47,586 nucleotides of DNA. Origin: a virus. Both the position numbers and the translations under genes were made by a program. The first letter of the stretch is position 1. Each line of letters begins with the position of its first letter. The stretch is from the IMG/VR virus record IMGVR_UViG_3300007354_000128, positions 1 through 47,586 of that record. One strand, written 5' to 3'. A model generated the notes under the pieces. It did not search any database. It was not told the DNA's origin and saw only the letters and a program-made list of their open reading frames with translations. Of this stretch, positions 7,232 through 15,685 are shown in pieces.

Positions 7232-7822
7232 CTAAGCGTGATAGACCCTGGCGATCTGCCAGGGGCAGACGATGGTGCGGGCGGAGGCGTCCGCGTTGCC
7301 GAAAGAAAAGGCCAGGGCGTTAATCAGGCTCTGACAGAAACCGGCGAAGGCCGGCCCCGTCCCGCCCGAGGCGGCGTCGGAGCGGTGCGCCCCCGCGGGC
7401 ACCGGGAACCCCCGATCGAGAGGCACCGGGTTGATGCTCACCGTCTGGGCCGTGTTGTAGGTGGCGGCTGAACAGCTATAGGAGAGGGTGCCGCGCTGCA
7501 CCTCGATATTCTCGAATTCGGCCACCACCAGCCGGTATGCGTAAAGGGAAGTCACGTTGTCTATGTTTTGGACCGTGACCAGCGCGTTTGTGGGGGCAGT
7601 TAGCTGCCCGGAAATGAGTGGTCGCGACGCGACCACTCCACCCGAGAGAAAGAGCAGGGCCTTGGTCATATCCACGGCCGCGATGGTGACGTTTTGGGGG
7701 TCTTCGTACTGCGCCGCCATGGTGCCGTTGCGGTCGAAAATCTGCGGCGCGGACCTCAGCCGCAGCCCCGCCTGCGCCAGGCGGCTCCAGCCGTCCGCCG
7801 GTCCGGGCAACCGCAGCGGCAT
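7232..7822 (-). CDS. Hypothetical virion-region protein
   Basis: A 196-residue, beta-rich protein between the baseplate and fibre genes. It contains many short strands and Ala/Thr/Asn-rich segments (PTNALVTVQNIDNVTSLY) and ends PWQIARVYHA. It overlaps the next upstream gene by 1 bp (TAATG). Probably a fibre, spike or receptor-binding accessory protein by position. No motif supports a more exact call. Confidence 0.65.
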   Translation of the reverse strand: MPLRLPGPADGWSRLAQAGLRLRSAPQIFDRNGTMAAQYEDPQNVTIAAVDMTKALLFLSGGVVASRPLISGQLTAPTNALVTVQNIDNVTSLYAYRLVVAEFENIEVQRGTLSYSCSAATYNTAQTVSINPVPLDRGFPVPAGAHRSDAASGGTGPAFAGFCQSLINALAFSFGNADASARTIVCPWQIARVYHA

Positions 7823-8178
7823 TAGGTGTCCTCCTCCCCCCCGAAGGCCATAGTCACAATCTTGCTTGGGGTGGCGCAGTAGTACTGGATGCTGTCGTGC
7901 TCAGCGTCCAGGACCAAGCCCTGGCCCGGAGCCTCAAAGATTAGGGTGTCGCCTGCGGGGATTGACTTCTTCAGGAAACGATTGGCCGCGGAAGCTGCGC
8001 CCAGCGCGCCGCCAGAGGCCGGGACGGCGTACAACTCGATCTCCAGCGCCGCAGTATGGGTGTTGTGCATGATGATGCAGCGAGGCATGCTGCGCTTGTT
8101 CGCGCCGTTGTCGATCAGCGCCGCGGCCGTGCTGGGCGCATAGGACGGGTCCGCCAGCCACTTGTGGATATAGGCCAT
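7822..8178 (-). CDS. Hypothetical virion-region protein
   Basis: A 118-residue protein that starts MAYIHKWLADP. The ATG at 8178 has AGGAGGG five bases before it, much better than the in-frame upstream alternative at 8205. Predicted fold is a small beta sandwich (CIIMHNTHTAALEIELYAV; KKSIPAGDTLIFEAP), of a type common in phage capsid- or fibre-attached proteins. Function not known. Confidence 0.68.
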   Translation of the reverse strand: MAYIHKWLADPSYAPSTAAALIDNGANKRSMPRCIIMHNTHTAALEIELYAVPASGGALGAASAANRFLKKSIPAGDTLIFEAPGQGLVLDAEHDSIQYYCATPSKIVTMAFGGEEDT

Positions 8179-8188
8179 ATCTCCCTCC

Positions 8189-8599
8189 TTACAAAGCGCC
8201 CGCACGCTGTAGGGCTTCGATCACATATGCCTGGGTTGCGGGAGCGGTGGCGCTCAGTTCGTAGCCGTCTTCGGTCCCCTTTACAACCACCGCCTTCCCG
8301 GCGTCGCCCGGGGCGATGGCCGGGATCGTGGCCGCCGCTGCCTCGGCCGCCGCCGCGGCCGCCTCGGCGTTGGTCTCCGCCTGCTCCGCCGCAGCTTTTG
8401 CATCCTCGGCCAGGCCCTGCGCGGTCTGGGAGTTGGTGGCCGCTGCCTCGGCCGCGGCCACCTTTTCGTTGATGTTGGCCACGTCCGGCGAGACCTCGGA
8501 CCAGGGCACCTTTTTGGTGGCGCCGCCCTGGTTGATGACCATCTCGTCGTCGGGCTGAGGGGCGGTGGCCACCGGCAGCTCTGAGATTCTTACGGACAT
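8189..8599 (-). CDS. Short tail-fibre stalk protein with Ala-rich coiled coil
   Basis: A 136-residue protein. The first 40 residues (ISELPVATAPQPDDEMVINQ) match the start seen in many fibre proteins that mount on the baseplate. Residues about 44-90 form a long Ala/Glu coiled coil with 'AAAEAAA'-type repeats. The last 45 residues form a small globular tip. It probably is a trimeric stalk, directly after the DUF2313/gp48 baseplate gene, the usual site of Mu-type fibre genes. Confidence 0.7.
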   Translation of the reverse strand: MSVRISELPVATAPQPDDEMVINQGGATKKVPWSEVSPDVANINEKVAAAEAAATNSQTAQGLAEDAKAAAEQAETNAEAAAAAAEAAAATIPAIAPGDAGKAVVVKGTEDGYELSATAPATQAYVIEALQRAGAL

Positions 8600-8606
8600 G
8601 GCTTCC

Positions 8607-9263
8607 TCATATGGGCAGGACGATCTGTTCGCCGTCCTCGGTGGCGATGGCCTGGCCGTCCTCGGTCAGCCACCAGTGCTCGTAGATGAACAGGGGCAGG
8701 GTGTGCGCCGGCGCGGCCGCCCGGATCATGCACTCCAGGGTCTCGTTGCCCCACCAGGAAAGCGGGTCGGAGCAAAAGCCGTCCGCAGCCAGGTAGCCGC
8801 GCACCACGCCCGAGGCCCACACCTCCCAGGCAAAGGCCCAGACGTCGTCGCCCACGTTCTCGTCGCAGGTTGACTCGGTGGTGAAGGCCCGCAGCTCGTG
8901 CACGGTGATGGGGTAGCCCAGGGCCGCGGCCAGGGCCGCGAAGTAGGCCGGGGTCTGGCCGCCGCGCTCGGTGAGCTTGGCCGCCACCGCCCCCCGCCGC
9001 TTGGCCACCGTGTCCGCGTCCAGCCCGGAGCAGGCGTCGGGCAGGCCGCAGACCCGCTCCCAGTCGGAGAGCATCTCCAGGGTGGTGCGCGGGTCGGCCT
9101 CGTCCACCAGGTCATCGGCGCGGCCGTCCACCCGGGCGAACTCCGCCGCCCAGGAGGCCAGCAGCTTGGTGAGCACCGCCTCCGTGTCGCGGGGCCAGAC
9201 GGCGCCCGTGGGCAGCAGGCCCTGCAAAATGGCGGTGTAGCCGTCGGCGTCGTAGAGGGGCAC
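8607..9263 (-). CDS. Baseplate/tail protein, Mu gp48 (DUF2313/YmfQ) family
   Basis: A 218-residue protein of the YmfQ/DUF2313 family. Visible hallmarks are the opening YTAILQGLLPTGAVWPRD, the middle DWERVCGLPDAC followed by RRGAVAAKLTERGGQTPAYF, and the late part ECMIRAAAPAHT. In Mu this protein helps attach fibres to the baseplate edge. The start is GTG at 9263 with GGAG seven bases upstream. It follows the gp47-like gene, as in Mu. Confidence 0.9.
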   Translation of the reverse strand: MPLYDADGYTAILQGLLPTGAVWPRDTEAVLTKLLASWAAEFARVDGRADDLVDEADPRTTLEMLSDWERVCGLPDACSGLDADTVAKRRGAVAAKLTERGGQTPAYFAALAAALGYPITVHELRAFTTESTCDENVGDDVWAFAWEVWASGVVRGYLAADGFCSDPLSWWGNETLECMIRAAAPAHTLPLFIYEHWWLTEDGQAIATEDGEQIVLPI

Positions 9264-9266
9264 GGC

Positions 9267-10322
9267 CTAGCTCCAGGTTATGGCGCCCATGGTGATGATC
9301 TCCCCTGCGCCGGCCTGCACGTTGGCCGCGGGCGAAATCAGGCTGTGGTCCGTCTCGCCGGCGGCGATGCTGATGGCCTCGCGGATATGGCTCAGCAGCA
9401 AGGCGCCGCTGGGTTCGGCCTCGCGAGCGACCAGGTCGGCCAGCTCGGCCTGCACCGCAGCGCGCACCGCGGTGGTGTCCGGGGTTAAGGAGATCTCGAA
9501 GTCCAGGGGCGCGGCTACCGGCGCGAAGACGGTGACCTGGGCGGTGACCGGCCGGCGCTCGTCAATGTAGGCCTGCACGGCGGCCACCTCCCCGGCGTCG
9601 GGGATGATGGCGCCGGCCTTGTTGTCCAAAACGAAGCAGAGCCCCACGGTGCCCAGGCCCAGGTGGTTGGCGTAGGCCCAGGCCCGGGTGACGCCCGGCA
9701 CCTCCAGGGCCCAGGCTACGTAGTCGGCCGAGGCGCCGCCCCGAGGCGGCTCCTGGATGCGCATCAGCAGGCGGGCCAGTAGCTCGGTGTCGGTCTCGGC
9801 GTCGGCCCCGCCGGCCAGGCCGTCCTCGCCCACCGAGGCCACGCTGTTGACGCCCGCCGCCGGCGAGACGAAGGACATGGGCGCGCCCGCGTCCGTGTCT
9901 CCGTCGGCGCCGGCCTCCTCGGCCTGCACCTGCACAATGGCCGTGGCCGCCGCCAGGGCGACCTCGGCCTGCACCACGAAGCGGGCCAGGTCCGCCCGGG
10001 TGAGCACCGCGCCGGCGGGCACCACCGCGCCCACGTTGCCCGAGACGGTGACGGCGCCGGCGGCGTAGGCGGCCGGCTTGCGCACCACGCCCCAGACGTT
10101 GGACCAGCGCTCCAGATATTCGTCCTCGGCCGTGTCCGGCATCACCTGGCGGGATATCCACTCCAGGTAGCCGTAGAGGCCCTGCACGGCGCCGGCGTGA
10201 ACCCGGGGCAGCACAACCAGGTTGCCGCGGCGGGTCTGGGTGTCCGCTCCGGGCAGGCGGGTGGCCACGTCGGCCACGGCCCGGTCTATCAGCTCTTCCA
10301 GGGTGGGGCGCTCGAAGGGCAC
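9267..10322 (-). CDS. Baseplate wedge protein, Mu gp47 / baseplate J family
   Basis: A 351-residue baseplate_J protein. Typical signatures: PGADTQTRRGNLVVLPRVHAG and EWISRQVMPDTAEDEYLERW near the start; the middle TDTELLARLLMRIQEPPRGG; and the C-terminal swivel region with VQAYIDERRPVTAQVTV. It forms the wedge ring of the contractile baseplate. Start GTG at 10322, 1 bp after the stop of the gp46-like gene. Length agrees with Mu gp47. Confidence 0.93.
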   Translation of the reverse strand: MPFERPTLEELIDRAVADVATRLPGADTQTRRGNLVVLPRVHAGAVQGLYGYLEWISRQVMPDTAEDEYLERWSNVWGVVRKPAAYAAGAVTVSGNVGAVVPAGAVLTRADLARFVVQAEVALAAATAIVQVQAEEAGADGDTDAGAPMSFVSPAAGVNSVASVGEDGLAGGADAETDTELLARLLMRIQEPPRGGASADYVAWALEVPGVTRAWAYANHLGLGTVGLCFVLDNKAGAIIPDAGEVAAVQAYIDERRPVTAQVTVFAPVAAPLDFEISLTPDTTAVRAAVQAELADLVAREAEPSGALLLSHIREAISIAAGETDHSLISPAANVQAGAGEIITMGAITWS

Positions 10323-10323
10323 T

Positions 10324-10767
10324 CTAGCCTCCCAGGGTCAGCAGGTATTGCTCGACGAACACGTTGCCCCGCGCCAGGCGTATCTCCACGGAAAGGCCCA
10401 GCACGCCCCGGCGCACCACCTCGGCGGCCACCTTGACCTGGCTGGCCACGCCGTCGGTTATCAGCCAGGCCAGGGCCTCCTCGGCGTACTCCTCGGCGCG
10501 GCGCAATACGGCGGCGGTCTGCTTTTCCCGGAACAGCAGCCACAGGCGCGAGCCGTACTGGTCGCCCTCGGCGGGCAGAGTCAGGTCCGCCCACCAGCCG
10601 CGGCGGTTGACTCCCTCGGGCAGCACGTCGTCGGCCAGGGCTCGGCGGTCGGTGAATAGGCTGTGCAGCACGGCGGTCTGTAGGCCCTCGTCCTGCAGCA
10701 GGGCGCCGCCGGAGAGGACCAGGTCGCCGCTGAGATGGTCGGTATTGAACTCGGTCGCCAGGTCCAT
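10324..10767 (-). CDS. Baseplate protein, Mu gp46 (GP46 family)
   Basis: A 147-residue protein of the phage GP46 family: GGALLQDEGLQTAVLHSLFTDRRA, then GWWADL and QYGSRLWLLFREKQ, which are hallmark strings (the Gly-Trp-Trp-x-D). It binds the wedge component gp47 in the baseplate. The ATG at 10767 overlaps the upstream stop as TGATG, so I did not use the longer open frame reaching 11010. Confidence 0.92.
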   Translation of the reverse strand: MDLATEFNTDHLSGDLVLSGGALLQDEGLQTAVLHSLFTDRRALADDVLPEGVNRRGWWADLTLPAEGDQYGSRLWLLFREKQTAAVLRRAEEYAEEALAWLITDGVASQVKVAAEVVRRGVLGLSVEIRLARGNVFVEQYLLTLGG

Positions 10768-11432
10768 CAGTCGCAGCTCTCCACAATGGGCCACTTGCCG
10801 GCCGAGGAGCCGGCGGCCACGTCCACGCAGTCGCCCACGCGGGCCACGCGGCCCAGGCCCTCGCCGCCGGGCAGCAGCTCGGTCTGGTCGCCGGGGTAGC
10901 CCCACTTGATCCCGCCCAGGGCGGCCAGGCTGATGGTTCCCAGGGTGTTGACCTCGAAGTTCTGGCAGGTCACCCGCACGGTGCGGCCGGGCAGGATTTG
11001 GATCCGGCACAGGGGCGGGGCCGGGTCGTCCTCGGTTTCGGGCATGGCCGGCCAGCCGGGCGGCGCGCCCTCGGGCGGGTCGGGCAGCTCCTCGCCCTCG
11101 GCCAGCTTGTCCTCCATGTTGAAGATGACCACCTCGCCCGGCTGCAGGCCCAGGGGGCGGTAGCGCGGGTCGTCGGTGGCCACGATGTATCCCAGGGAGC
11201 GGTCGCCGCCCTGGAATAGCACCACGGCCTCGGCCTCGGGCAGGGGCCGGCTGGCGAAGCCGTAGTGCTCGAATATGTCCAGGCCCTCGGCCTCCTCGCC
11301 GGCCAGGAGCGCGGCCTGCACCCGGCGCATGCCGCCCTCCTCCTCGATCAGCTTGATCACCGCCCGGCCCACCAGCAGCAGCAGGCGCTGGCGCAGCGGA
11401 TCCAGCAGGCGCTTAAAGGCGGTCAGGTTCAC
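10767..11432 (-). CDS. Baseplate spike/assembly protein, Mu gp45 family
   Basis: A 221-residue protein of the gpV/gp45 baseplate spike family: the N-terminal helix (FKRLLDPLRQRLLLLVGRAV), EHYGFASRPLPEAEAVVLFQGGDRS, then VATDDPRYRPLGLQPGEVVIFN, all typical of Mu gp45, the central membrane-piercing needle. The start is GTG at 11432, overlapping the upstream stop as TAGTG. A Pro/Glu-rich linker at about 122-147 (PDPPEGAPPGWPAMPETEDD) is an unusual insertion before the C-terminal beta region. Confidence 0.88.
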   Translation of the reverse strand: MNLTAFKRLLDPLRQRLLLLVGRAVIKLIEEEGGMRRVQAALLAGEEAEGLDIFEHYGFASRPLPEAEAVVLFQGGDRSLGYIVATDDPRYRPLGLQPGEVVIFNMEDKLAEGEELPDPPEGAPPGWPAMPETEDDPAPPLCRIQILPGRTVRVTCQNFEVNTLGTISLAALGGIKWGYPGDQTELLPGGEGLGRVARVGDCVDVAAGSSAGKWPIVESCD

Positions 11433-12523
11433 TAGTCGAATCCCCCGGTGATGGCCTGGGCGATGGCCGGCATGGCCAGGTAGGCCTGCGGGTGCACCAG
11501 CTTTAGCTCGGCCCGGGTGCCCTCCTGGGGGTCCATGCTGTAGGCGACCGCCTCCACCAGCCACTCGCCGGAGGTGGACAGCAGATCGTCGCGGACCGTC
11601 ACCAGGGTGTTGATCCGCCACAGGGCGCCGGCGCTGGGGCCCCAGTCCTGGGTCGTGTAGTCGGCCTGGCGGCTCTGGCCGGCGCGCACCCCGGCCTCCC
11701 AGTCGGCCAGGGCCTGGTAGGCCTCGGGCTTGCCCTTGGCCTCGGCCAGGATCACCTTGGGCCGGTAGCGGGGCACGGCCGAGTCCGCGGCCAGGGCCGA
11801 GGGCTTGTTGTAGGTGTCGCGGAAAAGCTTGGTCTCGGCCTCGCTGAGCATTTCCGCGGGCTGGCCGGCCCGCTGGCCGTGGCCCTTGACCACGTAGCGG
11901 CTGAAGCGCTCCTGGCTGGTGCTGGCCGCCGATCCGCGCAGGAGGTTGTCGCCCAGGACCAGGTCGCCGCCGCGGCCGCGCGCGCCGGCCTTGGAGAGCG
12001 CCAGGGCGCCGTCGCCGTAGGTCAGGGGCAGCACCCCGCGCTGCTTGCACAGGCGGACCAGAAAGGCGCTGGCCGTGTCGCCCTCATTGGTGCGTGCGTC
12101 GTCGAAGGGCTCGCCCAGGGACGCGGCCTCGGTGCGCACCGGGATGCCGAAGGGCTTGCACACGTCCTGCGCTATCCGCAGCAGGGACTGCTTGCGCCAC
12201 TGGGTGGGCGGCCCCTCGATGGAGCAGTCCACCAGGTCGCAGGTGGCGTCCCGGCCGCGCAGGGACAGCTCGTGACTGGACCTGTCGAAGCTGGGCGCGA
12301 TCTCCTCCAGGAAGCCGGAGATCACCTGCTGGCCGCGCAGGGAGACGGTGCACCGCTGGTTGAGCCGGAAGGCGTACCGCTGCGGCTGGCCGGGAAAGCG
12401 GTCGCTGACCGACAGCTCAAAGGTCCCGGACAGGCGGGCCAGGGACAGGCTCACCCGCACGCTTTTCCAGCCCTCGTACACCGCCCCGCCGATGGCGAGC
12501 TGCACGCGGTTGTCGTCAGACAC
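11432..12523 (-). CDS. Baseplate hub protein, Mu gp44 / gpP family
   Basis: A 363-residue late-control/gpD-fold hub. It begins with a beta barrel (VQLAIGGAVYEGWKSVRVSLSL) and contains FELSVSDRFP, SGFLEEIAPSFDRSSHELSL and GRDATCDLVDCS, strongly like Mu gpP (43 kDa tail protein). It joins the tube end to the spike gp45. It overlaps the gpN-like gene by 8 bp. Length matches the family. Confidence 0.93.
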   Translation of the reverse strand: MSDDNRVQLAIGGAVYEGWKSVRVSLSLARLSGTFELSVSDRFPGQPQRYAFRLNQRCTVSLRGQQVISGFLEEIAPSFDRSSHELSLRGRDATCDLVDCSIEGPPTQWRKQSLLRIAQDVCKPFGIPVRTEAASLGEPFDDARTNEGDTASAFLVRLCKQRGVLPLTYGDGALALSKAGARGRGGDLVLGDNLLRGSAASTSQERFSRYVVKGHGQRAGQPAEMLSEAETKLFRDTYNKPSALAADSAVPRYRPKVILAEAKGKPEAYQALADWEAGVRAGQSRQADYTTQDWGPSAGALWRINTLVTVRDDLLSTSGEWLVEAVAYSMDPQEGTRAELKLVHPQAYLAMPAIAQAITGGFD

Positions 12524-13778
12524 TCAGCACCTGCAAGGTCTCGCCCGGCGGCAGGGCGCCGGGGTGCCGCACCCGGTTGCGCCGGGCTATCTCCTCGGCG
12601 CGGTCCAGATCGCCGTAGAGGTCGTAGGCCAGGGCCAGGGCCGGGGTGACACCGTTGGGCACCTGGTAGGGCACCTCCCGGGCCAGGTCCGCGCCCAGGG
12701 TCACAAAGGCCCGGTGAGTTGCCACGTAGAGATCGCGCAGAGCCTCATAGCGCAGGTCCGCGCCGGGCGTGGTGTCATGACCCGCGGCCAACATCAGCTC
12801 GTCCAGGCGGGCCAGCAGCTTGTCGCGGACCGCGGCGGCCTCTTGGTAGCTGGCGTAGTCGGCGGCCAGGGCGGCGTCCACTCCCTCGGCCGCGGCCAGC
12901 TCGCGCACCAGGGCCTTGACCGCGGCGCGGTTGTCGGCCTGGGTCTTGCGGTTGGCGGTGGTCGCCGCCACGGGGTCCAGGGTCCCGCCGAAGGCGCTGG
13001 CCTCCTCCGAGCCGGGCTCGGCCCCAAACTTGCCCACCTCCAGGGCGGCCCACACCGCGCCGCCGGTCTGGCCAGAGGAGCCCAGCCCGCCCAGGCCCGC
13101 CAGGGCGCCGGCGATCAGCTCGGCCGCGCTGGAGGGGCCGGCGGCGGCGGAGGCCGCGGCCGCGGCCGCGGCCGCGTCGAGCTGGTCCAGGAAGGGCCCC
13201 AGCTTGGCCTGGTCAAAGGGGCTGGGCAGCACCGAGACCACCGCGCGCGCGAGCTGCAAGGCGGCCTTTATGTCCCCGGCCGCGGCCGCGGCCAGCCAGG
13301 CCGGGCCGACCGTCCGGTAGACCTGGGCGAACACGTCGCCGGACACGCTGCGGGTGTTGGCCGCCGCCTGGCCGGCCTGCTGGGCAAAGTCCTGGGTGGC
13401 GGCGGGGTAGCGCCGCTCGCCGGCCTCCTCGAAGGTCAGGCTGAAGCGCGCGTAGCCGCCGTCCTCGAGGGACTCCTCCTCGCGGCAACCCTCGCAGGTG
13501 ACCTGCATGGAGCCCAGGTAGGGGTGCACCAGGGTGCCGGGCCCGGCCTCCTCGCAGGCGGCCAGGAGGGCGTCGCGGGGGGCCAGATAGTCTTTGCCGA
13601 TGACAAAGGCCTCGATGCTGTAGGAGCGCGCCTTGCGGCCCAGGTCCTCGTTGTAGGGCAGGTCGCGCAAGGGGAACTCGTGCTTCACCAGGCGCCGGCC
13701 CACCTGGGCCCCGTGCCGCCGCACGTGGAACTTGGCCCCGCGGAAGCTGGCGGGTTGCAGCTTTTCGCGCCAGCCCAT
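12516..13778 (-). CDS. DNA circularisation / tail protein, Mu gpN (gp43) family
   Basis: A 420-residue protein with the DNA circulation N-terminal domain: WREKLQPASFRGAKFHVRRH, GRRLVKHEFPLRDLPYNEDLG, then ALLAACEEAGPGTLVHPYLG. The middle (about 190-260) is an Ala/Gly-rich flexible stretch. The end PLALAYDLYGD-like segment (ALALAYDLYGDLDRAEEIA) with RNRVRHPGALPPGETLQVLSV is also conserved. In Mu it is a baseplate protein; the 'circularisation' name comes from distant homologues. Confidence 0.92.
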   Translation of the reverse strand: MGWREKLQPASFRGAKFHVRRHGAQVGRRLVKHEFPLRDLPYNEDLGRKARSYSIEAFVIGKDYLAPRDALLAACEEAGPGTLVHPYLGSMQVTCEGCREEESLEDGGYARFSLTFEEAGERRYPAATQDFAQQAGQAAANTRSVSGDVFAQVYRTVGPAWLAAAAAGDIKAALQLARAVVSVLPSPFDQAKLGPFLDQLDAAAAAAAASAAAGPSSAAELIAGALAGLGGLGSSGQTGGAVWAALEVGKFGAEPGSEEASAFGGTLDPVAATTANRKTQADNRAAVKALVRELAAAEGVDAALAADYASYQEAAAVRDKLLARLDELMLAAGHDTTPGADLRYEALRDLYVATHRAFVTLGADLAREVPYQVPNGVTPALALAYDLYGDLDRAEEIARRNRVRHPGALPPGETLQVLSV

Positions 13779-15685
13779 CAGTACAGCCCCTCGATGGTGA
13801 GCCCGGCCATTACGTCCACCCCGGCGTCGCCGCGTTGGGCCACGCGGGTTACGCGGGTGCCCGGTGGGCCGGATATCTCCACCTTGACCACGCCGTCAAC
13901 CGTGTTACGGCCCACCAGGGGCGCGGGCGCGGGTACAGCCCGCGCGGCGGCCGCGGACGGGGCGGCGGCGCCAGGGCCGGTCGCGGTGGCGGCCATTTTG
14001 AGGCCCAGCTTTTCCTTGGCCCAGTCAGGCAGCCAGGAGAAGAGGAAGTCTATCTGCTCCCGGAACCAGGCCTTGATCCCCTCCCACGCGGCCTTGAGCC
14101 CTTCCCACATGGAAGCCAGGAGGGACTTGCCCGCCTCGGACAGATCGAGGGAGTCCCAGAACTCGGTTATCCAGGTCCACAGGCCGGCGAAAAAGCCCTT
14201 GATCCCGGACCAGTGGCCGGTGATCAGGTCCACGGCCGCCCTGGCGGCGTCCGCCGGCCGGAAGAAGAAGCCGGCGATGGCCCTCAGGACAGCCATCGAG
14301 GTGTCCGCGAAGCCGGCCCAGAATCTTTTCCACCAGGCCGCGATGTCGTCCCAGTAGGCGACGAACACCACCACGGCCGCGGCCAGGGCGACCAGGGCGG
14401 CGATGACGGCGGCCACGATCCAGGTGATGGGGTTGGCCCACGCGGCCGTGTTGAAAGCGATCATGGCCACGGTGGCCGCGCCCAGGACGGAGATCAGCAC
14501 GCCCAGGCCGGCGGCGACGATCAGGATGGCGCGAGTCAAAAGGGGATGCTTCTCAATCCAGGCCTGCATGCGCACCGCGGCCCGGCCGAGCATTCCGATC
14601 AGCGGCCGCACCACCGGAGCCAGGGCCTTGCCGATCTTCTCCGCCAGGTTCCCTACCTGTTGCGCCGCCTTGCCGAAGGACTCGCCCAGGCCCTTGTTGC
14701 GCTCCTGGGCCATTTTGGCGGTTATGCCGCCGTCGGCCATGGCCTGCTTGTTTTTCTCGGTGGCCTGGCGCAGCAGCTCCGCTTTGCCGATCAGCAGGTC
14801 AACAAAGCGGGTGGCCTCCTCACCGAAGGCCTCCTGTATCTCCATTTTGCCGACGGCCGTGGGCTTGTCGCCGTACTTGCGGCGCAATAGGTCCATGATT
14901 TCCATGGTGGTCTTGAGCTGGCCGTTGGCGTTGATGAAGGGCAGGCCCAGCGCCTTGCCGGCCGCGGCTGCCTTGCGCAGGAAGGCGGTGTAGGCGGTGC
15001 CGGCCCGCTCGCCGGGCAAGGTGTTCTGCAGGGCGCCCAGGATGGCGAGCTGCTCGGCCAGGGGCACGTTGGCATTGGTGGCCGCCTTGCCCAGGTTGAT
15101 GATGGCGGCGGACATCTGCGGGCCGGTGGTGGTGAAGGCCTGCACGGTGGCCGAGATGCCGGCGGCGAAGACCTTGCCGAACTCCAGGTCGCTGAGGCCT
15201 TTGAACTGCTCCTTGAAGATGTGGTAGCCCTTGGCGAACAGGGCGGCCATCTCGCCCACGCTGCCCTTGGTGGCCTTGGCCGTGAGCGCCGCCCAGCGGG
15301 TCATGGCGGCCACGCCCTCGTCGCTCATGTCGCCGATGGCGCTCTTGATGTCATAGGCCGCGGTGAGGAACTGCGGCGCGGTGGTGCCGGACCACTGGTT
15401 GGAAAAGTCCCGCGCCGCCTCGCTCAGGGCCTCCAGCTTCTTGATGCCCAGGGAGGCCAGGTCGCCCAGGGCCGTCTCGGTCTGCGCGCGCTGGCGCAGG
15501 GAGAGCGCGCCCACGGCCAGGGCTATGCCGGTGAGGTACTTGCCATACCTGCCGGCGGCCTGGGCCGTGCGCTTCAGGGCCTGGCGCTGCTGCTTGTCCA
15601 TGGCCTGGAAGCGCTGGCTGATGTAGCGCATGGGGGCCGTGGCGTGGTCGATGGCCTTGATGATTATGGCGGCGGTGGTGGGCAA
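13778..15685 (-). CDS. Tail tape measure protein (Mu gp42/TP901 type)
   Basis: A 635-residue tape measure protein. Long amphipathic helices fill the first 360 residues. TP901-type hallmarks are visible (AYDIKSAIGDMSDEGVAAMT, AALTAKATKGSVGEMAALF, LQNTLPGERAGTAYTAFLRK, ILMDLLRRKYGD-like). Hydrophobic segments lie at about 390-475. The likely start is TTG at 15685, immediately after the TGA of the frameshifted chaperone extension, with GGAGAAG upstream. Its length suggests a contractile tail of roughly 95 nm by the usual ratio of about 0.15 nm per residue (rule of thumb). It fills the tail tube and is ejected with DNA. Confidence 0.93.
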   Translation of the reverse strand: MPTTAAIIIKAIDHATAPMRYISQRFQAMDKQQRQALKRTAQAAGRYGKYLTGIALAVGALSLRQRAQTETALGDLASLGIKKLEALSEAARDFSNQWSGTTAPQFLTAAYDIKSAIGDMSDEGVAAMTRWAALTAKATKGSVGEMAALFAKGYHIFKEQFKGLSDLEFGKVFAAGISATVQAFTTTGPQMSAAIINLGKAATNANVPLAEQLAILGALQNTLPGERAGTAYTAFLRKAAAAGKALGLPFINANGQLKTTMEIMDLLRRKYGDKPTAVGKMEIQEAFGEEATRFVDLLIGKAELLRQATEKNKQAMADGGITAKMAQERNKGLGESFGKAAQQVGNLAEKIGKALAPVVRPLIGMLGRAAVRMQAWIEKHPLLTRAILIVAAGLGVLISVLGAATVAMIAFNTAAWANPITWIVAAVIAALVALAAAVVVFVAYWDDIAAWWKRFWAGFADTSMAVLRAIAGFFFRPADAARAAVDLITGHWSGIKGFFAGLWTWITEFWDSLDLSEAGKSLLASMWEGLKAAWEGIKAWFREQIDFLFSWLPDWAKEKLGLKMAATATGPGAAAPSAAAARAVPAPAPLVGRNTVDGVVKVEISGPPGTRVTRVAQRGDAGVDVMAGLTIEGLY